DNA of 6,181 bases from Acidimangrovimonas sp. (GTDB lineage: Bacteria; Pseudomonadota; Alphaproteobacteria; Rhodobacterales; Rhodobacteraceae), in NCBI GenBank assembly GCA_030147905.1, contig JASBUM010000054.1, positions 1-6,181 of the forward strand, written 5' to 3'. The stretch's first letter is position 1. Each line of letters opens with the position of its first letter. A program made the position numbers and the translations under genes. The notes below the pieces were generated by a model, which saw only the letters and a program-made list of their open reading frames with translations, was not told the origin of the DNA and ran no database searches. Below are positions 1-6,084 of this stretch, in pieces.

Positions 1-740
1 GGGTTGATGACGAATTTCTGGCCGAGAAGGGTGACCTCCTCGAAGAACTTCTTCATCCGGCCCTCGATCATCTTCTCGATCACCGCCTCCGGCTTGCCGG
101 ATTCGCGCGCCTGCTCGCTGAGCACGGCCTTTTCGCGCTCGATCAGCGCGGGGTCGAGATCGGCCTCGGACAGGGCGGCCGGACTGGTCGCGGCGACATG
201 CATCGCGATCTGCTTGGCGATGCCGTTGTCGGTGCCCTTGACGGCGACCAGAACGCCGATCTTGCCCATGCCCTCGGCGGCGGCGTTATGGACATAGGCG
301 GCAACCGCGTCGCCCTCGATGGCGGCCATGCGGCGCAGGGTCATGTTCTCGCCGATACGGGCGATGGCATCGGTCAGGACCACCTCGACGGTCTTGCCAC
401 CCAGCGGCGCGGCCTTGAGCGCCTCGACGTCGCCGACGTCGAGCGCGGCCTCGGTGAATTGGGACACGAGCGTCTGGAAATCGGCGTTCTTGGCGACGAA
501 ATCGGTCTCGGAATTGACTTCGACCGCGACGCCGCGGCCGTCCTTGACGGCCACGCCCACCAGCCCTTCGGCGGCGGTGCGGCCGGCCTTCTTGGCGGCT
601 TTGGCCAGGCCCTTGGTGCGCAGCCAGTCGACCGCGGCTTCCATGTCGCCGTCCGTTTCGGTCAGCGCCTTTTTCGCGTCCATCATCCCCGCGCCGGTCG
701 TGTCGCGCAGTTCTTTCACCATGCTTGCGGTGATCGCCAT
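1..740 (-). CDS. tsf: Elongation factor Ts, C-terminus cut by window edge
   Basis: EF-Ts is the cytoplasmic guanine-nucleotide exchange factor that recycles EF-Tu-GDP during translation elongation. I translated 246 codons from the ATG at 740. The protein opens [20 protein letters not shown], the N-terminal UBA-like domain (about residues 1-55), which binds EF-Tu. TDFVAKN at residues 79-85 is the family's nucleotide-exchange signature. The core domain follows, and the visible part ends in LLGQKFVIN. The reading frame is still open at base 1. With a usual family length of about 280-300 residues, roughly 40-50 C-terminal residues are missing. A strong GAGGAG Shine-Dalgarno sequence lies 5-8 bases before the ATG and fixes the start. 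The gene follows rpsB by 74 bp on the same strand, the classic rpsB-tsf order, and is probably co-transcribed with it. Identification is near certain. Confidence 0.97.
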   Translation of the reverse strand, partial: MAITASMVKELRDTTGAGMMDAKKALTETDGDMEAAVDWLRTKGLAKAAKKAGRTAAEGLVGVAVKDGRGVAVEVNSETDFVAKNADFQTLVSQFTEAALDVGDVEALKAAPLGGKTVEVVLTDAIARIGENMTLRRMAAIEGDAVAAYVHNAAAEGMGKIGVLVAVKGTDNGIAKQIAMHVAATSPAALSEADLDPALIEREKAVLSEQARESGKPEAVIEKMIEGRMKKFFEEVTLLGQKFVIN

Positions 741-770
741 GAGGCTCTCCTCGGATTCCAGGGTTTCGGG

Positions 771-794
771 CCGGGCGAGCCTAGCCGCGCCCGG
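771..794 (-). promoter_or_regulatory. Hairpin in the rpsB-tsf intercistronic gap
   Basis: The 74-bp gap between the rpsB stop and the tsf start holds a perfect 7-bp inverted repeat, CCGGGCG and CGCCCGG, separated by 10 bases. No T-run follows on the minus strand, so it is not a standard Rho-independent terminator. By position it could be a partial attenuator or an RNA-stability element that sets S2 against EF-Ts output. That role is inferred. The repeat itself is directly visible. Confidence 0.45.
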
Positions 795-814
795 CAACAA
801 TTCGACGACGTGGA

Positions 815-1612
<798 letters not shown>

Positions 1613-1722
1613 TCTATACCCTTTCCGGTTTGTCCCTTGGCAGGGCGTTCAGGCTTGCGCCCAACCGGCGGATCGCCGGGGATGTCTCCCCCGGGCCGAC
1701 CCAAGCCCTGCCTGTGAAGTGG
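1613..1722 (-). promoter_or_regulatory. Structured rpsB 5' leader, candidate S2 autoregulatory element
   Basis: The transcript upstream of rpsB can form a closing stem of 8 perfect pairs, GGCAGGGC with GCCCTGCC (plus-strand arms 1705-1712 and 1639-1646), ending just before the Shine-Dalgarno at 1619-1626. Inside it are two hairpins. One is CCGGCG/CGCCGG with a 3-base loop (1665-1679). The other is CCGGGG/CCCCGG with a 7-base loop (1676-1694). They share bases 1676-1679 and so cannot form together. In E. coli the rpsB leader is known to mediate feedback by S2. A similar role here is inferred from position and structure only. The 5' end is an estimate based on the candidate promoter. Confidence 0.45.
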
Positions 1723-1726
1723 CGCC

Positions 1727-1755
1727 CCCTTAGCGCTTGTAGCGCCCGTTGACAA
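1727..1755 (-). promoter_or_regulatory. Candidate rpsB-tsf promoter
   Basis: Reading the minus strand, a TTGTCA -35-like hexamer (plus coordinates 1750-1755) is followed about 15-17 bases later by the A/T-richer stretch GCTAAGG (1728-1734). The -35 matches TTGACA at 4 of 6 positions. The -10 is weak, although alphaproteobacterial promoters often have degenerate -10 boxes. The location, just upstream of the structured leader and about 110 bases from the rpsB start, suits a ribosomal-protein promoter. This is a motif match without experimental support. Confidence 0.35.
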
Positions 1756-1846
1756 GCCCCGGTGTCGCCACGGGCCTTGCCAAGCGCGATTTCGCCGGGC
1801 AGAGGGGGGCGCGATCGACCGACCCGACAGGAGCCAAGGCCCGACG

Positions 1847-2791
1847 ATGCACACCGATCCATCCGCCCCCGCGCCCGTTCCGGAAAAGCCGCGCGGCGCA
1901 GCCTCAGCCCGTCCCGACATCCTGTGCATCGGTTCGGCGCTGTGGGACTTCATCGGACGGGCCGAAACCGCGATGGTGGCCGGCGACGACCGGCCGGGAC
2001 GGATCCGGCGCATTCCGGGGGGTGTCGCGCTCAATGTCGCGGCGGCGCTCGCGGCCCATGGCTGCCGGCCCGCGCTGCTTGGCGCGGTCGGCCGGGATGC
2101 GCAGGGCGATGCGCTGGTCGCGGCTTGCGAAACGCTTGGCGTGATGACCGATCACCTCTACCGGCCGGCCGGGCTCGCAACCGATCTCTACATGGCGATC
2201 GAGGCCGACAACGGGCTGATCGCGGCGATAGCGGACGCGCATTCGCTGGAGGCGGCCGGCGGGGCGATCCTGCTGCCGCTGCGGGACGGCACGTTTGGGA
2301 CGCCGGCGCAGCCCTGGTCCGGGACGGTCGCGCTCGATGGCAACCTGACCGCCGGGCTGCTGTGCGAGATCGCGAGCGACCCGGCCTTCGCCGCCGCCGA
2401 CCTGCGGATCGCGCCGGCCTCGCCGGGCAAGGCCGAGCGGCTTGCGCCCCTGATCGCGCGTGCCGGCGCCACGTTCTATCTCAATCTCGAGGAGGCCGGG
2501 ATCCTGTGCGGCGCGCCGCAGCCTGACGCGCGGACCGCGGCCGATGCGCTGGTGGCTCGCGGCGCCTGGCGTGTCCTGGTCACCGACGGCGGGCGCGCCT
2601 GCGCCGAGGCGGGCGCGCGCGGCCGGCGCGATCTGGCGCCGCCGCCGGTCATGGTGCGCCGGGTGACCGGCGCCGGCGACAGGTTCATGGCCGCCCATAT
2701 CGCCGCCGAGATCGGGGGCGCCACGCCCGACTTGGCGCTTGCGGCGGCCGTGGCAGCCGCGGCGGCGTTCGTCTCGGCACAAGAGGGGTGA
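1847..2791 (+). CDS. psuK: PfkB-family carbohydrate kinase, probable pseudouridine kinase
   Basis: Pseudouridine kinase transfers phosphate from ATP to the 5'-hydroxyl of pseudouridine, the first step of pseudouridine salvage in the cytoplasm. The 314-residue protein is a ribokinase/PfkB-family kinase. DILCIGSALWDFIGR (24-38) is the first beta strand and substrate region. GGVALNVAAALAAHG (58-72) is the N-terminal PfkB signature, and LNLEEAGIL (212-220) matches the conserved NxxE-type region. VTGAGDRF (273-280) is the anion-hole motif with the catalytic Asp278. Arg279 after that Asp is unusual, since most members have a small residue there. The first 23 residues are a Pro/Ala-rich extension, with no HTH domain as in some PsuK proteins. 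AAGG at 1836-1839 is the best-spaced Shine-Dalgarno; AGGAG at 1829-1833 is stronger but 13 bases away. The substrate call rests on the sequence flavour plus psuG 1.3 kb downstream on the same strand. Other PfkB substrates remain possible. Confidence 0.85.
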   Translation: MHTDPSAPAPVPEKPRGAASARPDILCIGSALWDFIGRAETAMVAGDDRPGRIRRIPGGVALNVAAALAAHGCRPALLGAVGRDAQGDALVAACETLGVMTDHLYRPAGLATDLYMAIEADNGLIAAIADAHSLEAAGGAILLPLRDGTFGTPAQPWSGTVALDGNLTAGLLCEIASDPAFAAADLRIAPASPGKAERLAPLIARAGATFYLNLEEAGILCGAPQPDARTAADALVARGAWRVLVTDGGRACAEAGARGRRDLAPPPVMVRRVTGAGDRFMAAHIAAEIGGATPDLALAAAVAAAAAFVSAQEG

Positions 2792-3062
2792 TCGCGCCTG
2801 GCCCGCCGGCCCGGGTACCGACGGCGCGCGGGCGCGGGGCTGGGATGGCGCCGGGGCTCTCCCATGCGAACAAGGCGCCGGCGTGGCGCCGGGGGGATGG
2901 GCGGCGCGTCCCGCGCCCGCGATCGGCCTTTGCACGCCATGTCCCCTGCACGCCATGTCCCGCGCACGCCATGTCCGCGATCAGATCCGTGGAAGCCGCG
3001 GGCCCGTCCAAGCCGTCCCGACCGGCCGGTGCCATGCGGCAGGTCCGGTTTGGCGCGTCGGT
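2792..3062 (+). other. Non-coding convergent spacer with repeats
   Basis: This GC-rich gap lies between the psuK stop and the stop of the oppositely oriented membrane-protein gene. The open frames crossing it are low-complexity Arg/Pro/Ala products with no recognisable family, and they look like GC-driven artefacts. It contains the motif GGCGCCGG three times (2847-2854, 2874-2881, 2885-2892), the 16-bp tandem repeat, and a 10-bp palindrome ACCGGCCGGT (3021-3030). I see no hairpin followed by a T-run on either strand, so how transcription ends between these convergent genes is not evident. Confidence 0.6.
2932..2979. repeat. Tandem repeat, 16-bp period, three copies
   Basis: The 13-base core GCACGCCATGTCC occurs at 2932-2944, 2948-2960 and 2964-2976. 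The spacing is exactly 16 bp, and only the last three bases of each unit vary (CCT, CGC, GCG). It lies in the non-coding spacer downstream of psuK. A 16-bp period does not preserve a reading frame, which argues against a protein repeat. It could be a small variable-number repeat arising by slippage, or a multi-copy protein-binding or RNA element. Nothing in the sequence decides between these. Confidence 0.85.
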
Positions 3063-3605
3063 TCAGGGCGGCGGTGGCGGCGGGGCCGTGCCGGCGCCCG
3101 GGGCACCATCGGTGCCTGCACCCGGCGGCGGCGGCGCGGTGGCCTCGGCGGCAGCGGCCGTGGCGGCCGCGGCGGCGGCCTCTGCCCCGGCCTCGGCATC
3201 GCGGTGCCCGCGGCCCATCAACAATGCCGCCAGCATCGCGGCCAGGGTCAACGCCGCACCCTTGCGGTCCTCGGGCAGCAGACCCTCGAGCAGTTCGGCA
3301 TAGATCGCGCGCCGCTCGGCCGCCTGCCGTGCCAGGCGTCGGCGGTGGCCGCGCCTTTCCTGCCCCATGGCGATATAAAGGATGAGCGCGATCACCAGCA
3401 TCGCCGCCAGCAGAAGCGCCAGCGCCGCCTCCGGGCCCAGCCAGCGCACCAGCACCACAACAATCAACGCCGCGGCCAGCATAACCGCCAGCGCGAGCAC
3501 GACGCCCATCGCCACGCCAAGCCGGATCCGTGCACCGACATGCCGTTTGCGCAGCCTGAATTCCTCGCGCAGCAGAACGCGCGCGATGCGCCACAACAGC
3601 CGCAT
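3063..3605 (-). CDS. YqjE/holin-like small integral membrane protein
   Basis: This is a 180-residue inner-membrane protein of uncertain function. It starts with a basic amphipathic segment, MRLLWRIARVLLREEFRLRK. Two hydrophobic helices follow (about 30-54 and 58-80), then a basic, probably cytoplasmic, helix (about 83-108) containing the stretch RRRLARQAAERRAIYAELLE, a weaker hydrophobic stretch (about 117-131), and an Ala- then Pro-rich tail ending in six prolines. The two-helix layout and its place directly after a DUF883 gene resemble E. coli yqjE after yqjD (the holin-superfamily III/YqjE group). There is no lysis cassette nearby, so a phage holin role is unlikely. The ATG at 3605 lies 4 bases after the upstream stop with no clear Shine-Dalgarno, pointing to translational coupling. 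A longer in-frame start at 3857 would read through the neighbouring gene and adds non-conserved Arg/Pro-rich sequence. Family assignment is moderate. Confidence 0.75.
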   Translation of the reverse strand: MRLLWRIARVLLREEFRLRKRHVGARIRLGVAMGVVLALAVMLAAALIVVVLVRWLGPEAALALLLAAMLVIALILYIAMGQERRGHRRRLARQAAERRAIYAELLEGLLPEDRKGAALTLAAMLAALLMGRGHRDAEAGAEAAAAAATAAAAEATAPPPPGAGTDGAPGAGTAPPPPPP

Positions 3606-3609
3606 CGCG

Positions 3610-3936
3610 TCAGCGGCGCATGAATACGGCAAGCACGAAGCCGGCCAGCGCGGCCGCCCCGAGCGCCTGCCACGGCCGCTCCTGCGTTTCGGTCCGGATC
3701 CGGCCGCCGGCGCGTTCAAGATCGCGACGGATTTCGTCGCGCAGCTCCGAGCCAAGCGCCTTGCCCCGCGACAGGCCGTCATTCGCGGCGGCCCGGGCGC
3801 TGGAGAGCCCGGCATTGCCGATCCGGCCGACGGTACCCGCAAGGGCCTCGAGTTCACCGCGCAGCGCAGCGACCTCGGCGGCGAGATCGGTTTCGCTCTT
3901 CTTGACTGCGGTTGTGGTTTCTTTCTGGTTGTCCAT
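3610..3936 (-). CDS. DUF883/YqjD-like tail-anchored protein
   Basis: This is a 108-residue protein with a charged, helical N-terminal part. Residues 15-35 form a short coiled-coil-like stretch (ETDLAAEVAALRGELEALAG), and residues 60-86 form a mixed-charge helix. It ends in one C-terminal membrane segment within RPWQALGAAALAGFVLAVFMRR (about 88-108). The ERPWQALG entry, the small-residue-rich helix and the terminal RR match the DUF883/ElaB/YqjD family. E. coli YqjD is reported to be inner-membrane anchored and to associate with ribosomes, and whether this protein does so is unknown. A GAAGGGAG Shine-Dalgarno about 7 bases before the ATG supports the start. It is the first gene of a two-gene minus-strand unit, and the membrane protein behind it starts 4 bases after its stop. 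It is divergent from psuG, with 190 bp between the start codons. Confidence 0.82.
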   Translation of the reverse strand: MDNQKETTTAVKKSETDLAAEVAALRGELEALAGTVGRIGNAGLSSARAAANDGLSRGKALGSELRDEIRRDLERAGGRIRTETQERPWQALGAAALAGFVLAVFMRR

Positions 3937-3994
3937 CGCAGACTCCCTTCTGTTTTCGGAATTATCCGGCGCGCGGGCCGCTCCCGGTCATCTC

Positions 3995-4026
3995 TATTTA
4001 GCTAGGCGTGCTTTCTCCATGGTCAA
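3995..4026 (-). promoter_or_regulatory. Candidate promoter for the DUF883 unit
   Basis: On the minus strand, TTGACC (plus coordinates 4021-4026) matches the -35 consensus at 5 of 6 positions. The only A/T-rich stretch in the region, GCTAAATAG (3994-4002), lies about 18-20 bases downstream as a possible -10. The spacing is on the long side. The -35 lies inside the left arm of the inverted repeat at 4021-4044, so a protein bound there would be expected to block this promoter. This is a motif-based inference. Confidence 0.4.
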
Positions 4027-4044
4027 TCGTACCCCGGATTGACC
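4021..4044. promoter_or_regulatory. Perfect 8-bp inverted repeat, candidate operator
   Basis: GGTCAATC (4021-4028) and GATTGACC (4037-4044) are perfect reverse complements separated by 8 bases, giving 16 bp between arm centres, about 1.5 helical turns. The element ends 82 bp before the psuG ATG and begins 84 bp beyond the DUF883 ATG, so it sits at the centre of the divergent region. Each arm carries a TTGACC-type -35-like hexamer. This fits a dimeric transcription-factor site controlling one or both genes. The regulator is not in the window, and the arms do not match a site I can name. Confidence 0.55.
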
Positions 4045-4074
4045 GGCGACGCTTCGCCGCCCGGCGATGCCGCC

Positions 4075-4103
4075 TTGCTTCCGGAACGGTCGCGGGCCAT
4101 ATC
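4075..4103 (+). promoter_or_regulatory. Candidate psuG promoter
   Basis: TTGCTT (4075-4080) and CATATC (4098-4103) are separated by exactly 17 bases and each match the sigma-70 consensus at 3 of 6 positions. Transcription would start near 4110, giving a very short leader with the psuG Shine-Dalgarno AGGAAGG at 4115-4121. The match is weak and may be chance. Confidence 0.3.
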
Positions 4104-4126
4104 GGGACCAAAGCAGGAAGGCCCGG

Positions 4127-5038
4127 ATGGAGATCACGCAAACCCCCGAAGTGCGTCGCGCGCTGGCCGAAGGCGCCCCCGTGGTGGCGCTGGAATCGAC
4201 CATCATCACCCATGGCATGCCCTGGCCCCAGAATGTCGAGACCGCGCAAGCGGTCGAGGCCGAGTTGCGCGGCACTGGCGCGGTGCCGGCGACGATCGCG
4301 GTGCTGAACGGGCGGCTGCATGTCGGGCTGAGCGCGGCCGAGACCGAGGCGCTGGCCCGTGCCGAGGGCGTGGCGAAGCTGTCGCGTGCCGATCTTGCCG
4401 CCTGCATGGCGCGGGGCGGATCGGGTTCGACCACGGTCGCCGCGACGATGATCGCGGCGCGCGCGGCGGGGATCGCGGTCTTTGCCACCGGCGGTATCGG
4501 CGGGGTGCATCGCGGGGCCGAAACCAGCTTCGACGTCTCGGCCGATCTGCGCGAACTGGCCGAAACGCCGGTGACGGTGGTTGCCGCCGGCGCCAAGGCG
4601 ATCCTCGATCTGCCGAAAACCTTCGAGATGCTCGAAACCCTCGGCGTGCCGGTCATCGCCCATGGTCAGGACATGTTGCCGGCGTTCTGGTCGCGCGATT
4701 CCGGGCTGCGCGCGCCGCTGCGCATGGATGATCCGGCCGAGATCGCCGCCGCGCACCGAATGCGCGCACGGCTCGGCATCGCCGGCGGGCAACTCGTCGT
4801 CAATCCGATCCCGGCCGCGGATGAAATCCCTCGCGCCGAGATGCTGCCGGTGATCGAGACCGCATTGGCCGAGGCGGCCGAGGCCGGAATTCAAGCCAAG
4901 GCGGTGACGCCCTTCCTGCTTGGGCGGATCCTTGCGCTGACCGGCGGGCGCTCGTTGACGGCCAATATCGCGCTGGTGCGCAACAATGCGCGCCTTGCCG
5001 GCGCCATCGCCGCCGCGCTGGCCGCGCTGCCGGCGTGA
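4127..5038 (+). CDS. psuG: Pseudouridine-5'-phosphate glycosidase
   Basis: PsuG reversibly cleaves the C-C glycosidic bond of pseudouridine 5'-phosphate to give uracil and ribose 5-phosphate, and acts in the cytoplasm. The 303-residue product is close to the E. coli enzyme (312 residues). ALESTIITHGMPWPQN (21-36) carries the active-site Glu23. GVAKLSRADL (81-90) carries Lys84. The Gly-rich GGIGGVHRGAETSFDVSADL (122-141) holds the conserved Asp140, and VVAAGAKAILDL (151-162) contains Lys157. By offset this matches E. coli Lys166, the lysine reported to form the imine intermediate. NPIP (226-229) and the C-terminal TPFLL (261-265) segments are also conserved. AGGAAGG five bases before the ATG at 4127 sets the start. 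An in-frame ATG 20 codons upstream adds a non-conserved leader without a good Shine-Dalgarno. All key residues are present, so the gene looks functional. It completes the pathway with psuK at 1847-2791. Confidence 0.96.
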   Translation: MEITQTPEVRRALAEGAPVVALESTIITHGMPWPQNVETAQAVEAELRGTGAVPATIAVLNGRLHVGLSAAETEALARAEGVAKLSRADLAACMARGGSGSTTVAATMIAARAAGIAVFATGGIGGVHRGAETSFDVSADLRELAETPVTVVAAGAKAILDLPKTFEMLETLGVPVIAHGQDMLPAFWSRDSGLRAPLRMDDPAEIAAAHRMRARLGIAGGQLVVNPIPAADEIPRAEMLPVIETALAEAAEAGIQAKAVTPFLLGRILALTGGRSLTANIALVRNNARLAGAIAAALAALPA

Positions 5039-5116
5039 CGGCGCGGGGTGACGACGTGCCTGCGCGGTGTGACAGGCCGACTGACCGATCGCAGGGCGCA
5101 GGGCGCAGGCGCGCGC

Positions 5117-5198
5117 GAGAGAGAGAGGGGCGCGGGCATTCGTCGCGCCCCGGCACCGCGGGGAAAGGGTCGTGGCCCCATTGCCCCCCCTTCCCCGC
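5117..5198. promoter_or_regulatory. Two hairpins and a GA tract in the psuG-DUF502 spacer
   Basis: Five GA dinucleotides (5117-5126) run directly into a perfect 8-bp stem, GGGGCGCG/CGCGCCCC, with a 9-base loop (5127-5151). A second stem of 12 positions with one mismatch pairs 5158-5169 with 5187-5198. The first hairpin could help end psuG transcription or protect the 3' end, but no T-run follows. The second overlaps the candidate promoter of the next gene, so it would be transcribed only by read-through from psuG. The function is unproven. Confidence 0.4.
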
Positions 5199-5209
5199 CC
5201 CCCTAGACT
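5181..5209 (+). promoter_or_regulatory. Candidate sigma-70 promoter for the DUF502 gene
   Basis: TTGCCC (5181-5186) and TAGACT (5204-5209) are separated by exactly 17 bases, and each matches the consensus hexamer at 4 of 6 positions. Transcription would start near 5216, giving a leader of about 23 bases with AGGA (5226-5229) as the Shine-Dalgarno before the ATG at 5239. This is the best-looking promoter in the window. The spacer between hexamers is almost all C on this strand. Confidence 0.55.
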
Positions 5210-5238
5210 GACCCACCAACCCGACAGGACCGCAGCCG

Positions 5239-6084
5239 ATGGCAGATCCTCACGAACCGACGCGACGCCGCGGCCTATTCATCGCGCTGCGCGATTCCTT
5301 CCTGACCGGCCTTGTCATCATCCTGCCGATCGGGCTGACGCTCTACCTGATCTGGACCGTCACCGGATGGATCGACGGCTGGGTGCTTCCCTTCATCCCC
5401 GGTGCCTTGCGGCCCGAGACGCTGATGCACGACCTCTTCGGCGCCGCCCCGCCGTTCAAGCTCCGCGGTGCGGGGGTGGTGATCTTCCTCGTCTTCACGG
5501 TGGTTATCGGATGGCTGGGCAAGGGCCTGATCGGCCGGTCGTTCCTGCGCTGGGCCGAACGCCAGGTCGACCGGATGCCGGTCGTGCGTTCGGTCTACAA
5601 CGGGCTCAAGCAGATCGCCGAGACCGTCTTCGCGCAGACCGAAACCTCCTTCGACCGCGCCTGCCTGGTGCAATATCCGCATGACGGGCTGTGGGCGATC
5701 GGCTTCATCTCGACCGCGGCCAAGGGCGAGATCCGCGCCAAGGTCCCGGGCGGCGAGGATATCCTGAGCGTCTTCATCCCGACGACACCGAATCCGACCT
5801 CGGGCTTCCTGCTCTATACGGCGGCATCGAATGTCATCATGCTCGACATGAAGATCGAGGACGCCGCCAAACTCATCATCTCGGCCGGGCTGGTCTATCC
5901 CAACGGCGGCAATGCGTCCGCCGGGACGACGCCTGCGGCCCCCGCCGCCCCCCCGGCCCCGGCCATCGCGCCGGCCGTGCCCCGCGATCACGCCGCCGCC
6001 GCGGGGGGCGGCACCGCCCCCGCCGCCGTGCCGAAGCACCCCGACAAGCCCCCCGAAGGCCCCGAAGGCAGCGGATCCGCCTGA
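5239..6084 (+). CDS. DUF502 family integral membrane protein
   Basis: This is a 281-residue membrane protein whose molecular function is unknown. A short basic N-terminus precedes two hydrophobic helices (about 21-43 and 76-97). A conserved soluble part follows with the DUF502 hallmarks: RMPVVRSVYNGLKQ (112-125), LVQYPHDGLWAIGF (143-156), and FIPTTPNPTSGFLL (179-192), then IEDAAKLIISAGLVYP (206-221). Those motifs place it in DUF502 with confidence. From about residue 223 to the end is a roughly 60-residue Pro/Ala/Gly-rich tail, probably disordered and poorly conserved. AGGA nine bases before the ATG supports the start. Its stop overlaps the next gene's ATG as TGATG, so the two are probably translated from one mRNA. 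DUF502 genes are widespread in proteobacteria and are not specific to amino-acid export, so a shared function with the neighbour is only a possibility. Confidence 0.93.
   Translation: MADPHEPTRRRGLFIALRDSFLTGLVIILPIGLTLYLIWTVTGWIDGWVLPFIPGALRPETLMHDLFGAAPPFKLRGAGVVIFLVFTVVIGWLGKGLIGRSFLRWAERQVDRMPVVRSVYNGLKQIAETVFAQTETSFDRACLVQYPHDGLWAIGFISTAAKGEIRAKVPGGEDILSVFIPTTPNPTSGFLLYTAASNVIMLDMKIEDAAKLIISAGLVYPNGGNASAGTTPAAPAAPPAPAIAPAVPRDHAAAAGGGTAPAAVPKHPDKPPEGPEGSGSA

Noticed and set aside
1749..1777. Perfect TTGACA on the plus strand as a psuK promoter
   Set aside because: The sequence 17 bases downstream is GGGCCT, and no -10-like hexamer lies within 15-19 bases; the hexamer overlaps the better-placed minus-strand -35 for rpsB.
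1904..2956. 350-codon minus-strand frame opposite psuK
   Set aside because: The Arg/Pro/Gly-rich translation has no domain and is antisense to the kinase with its clear PfkB motifs; a GC-skew artefact.
3021..3030. ACCGGCCGGT palindrome as a terminator for the YqjE-like gene
   Set aside because: It has no loop as a hairpin and no T-run follows on either strand; such palindromes are expected often in DNA this GC-rich.
3063..3605. Phage holin, hence a prophage remnant
   Set aside because: There is no endolysin or other phage gene, base composition is uniform, and the DUF883 partner points to the chromosomal yqjD-yqjE type of pair.
3606..3857. N-terminal extension of the YqjE-like protein to an ATG at 3857
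   Set aside because: It overlaps the DUF883 gene in another frame, is Arg/Pro-rich without conservation, and the hydrophobic protein starts naturally at 3605.
4067..4126. Earlier in-frame start for psuG
   Set aside because: It has no good Shine-Dalgarno and adds 20 residues that do not look like the family, whereas the ATG at 4127 has AGGAAGG at proper spacing.
1819..5229. Shared 11-mer ACCCGACAGGA before psuK (1822-1832) and the DUF502 gene (5219-5229) as a common regulatory box
   Set aside because: It covers the Shine-Dalgarno region in both, and the equivalent promoter elements are absent at psuK, so it is more likely coincidence constrained by ribosome binding.
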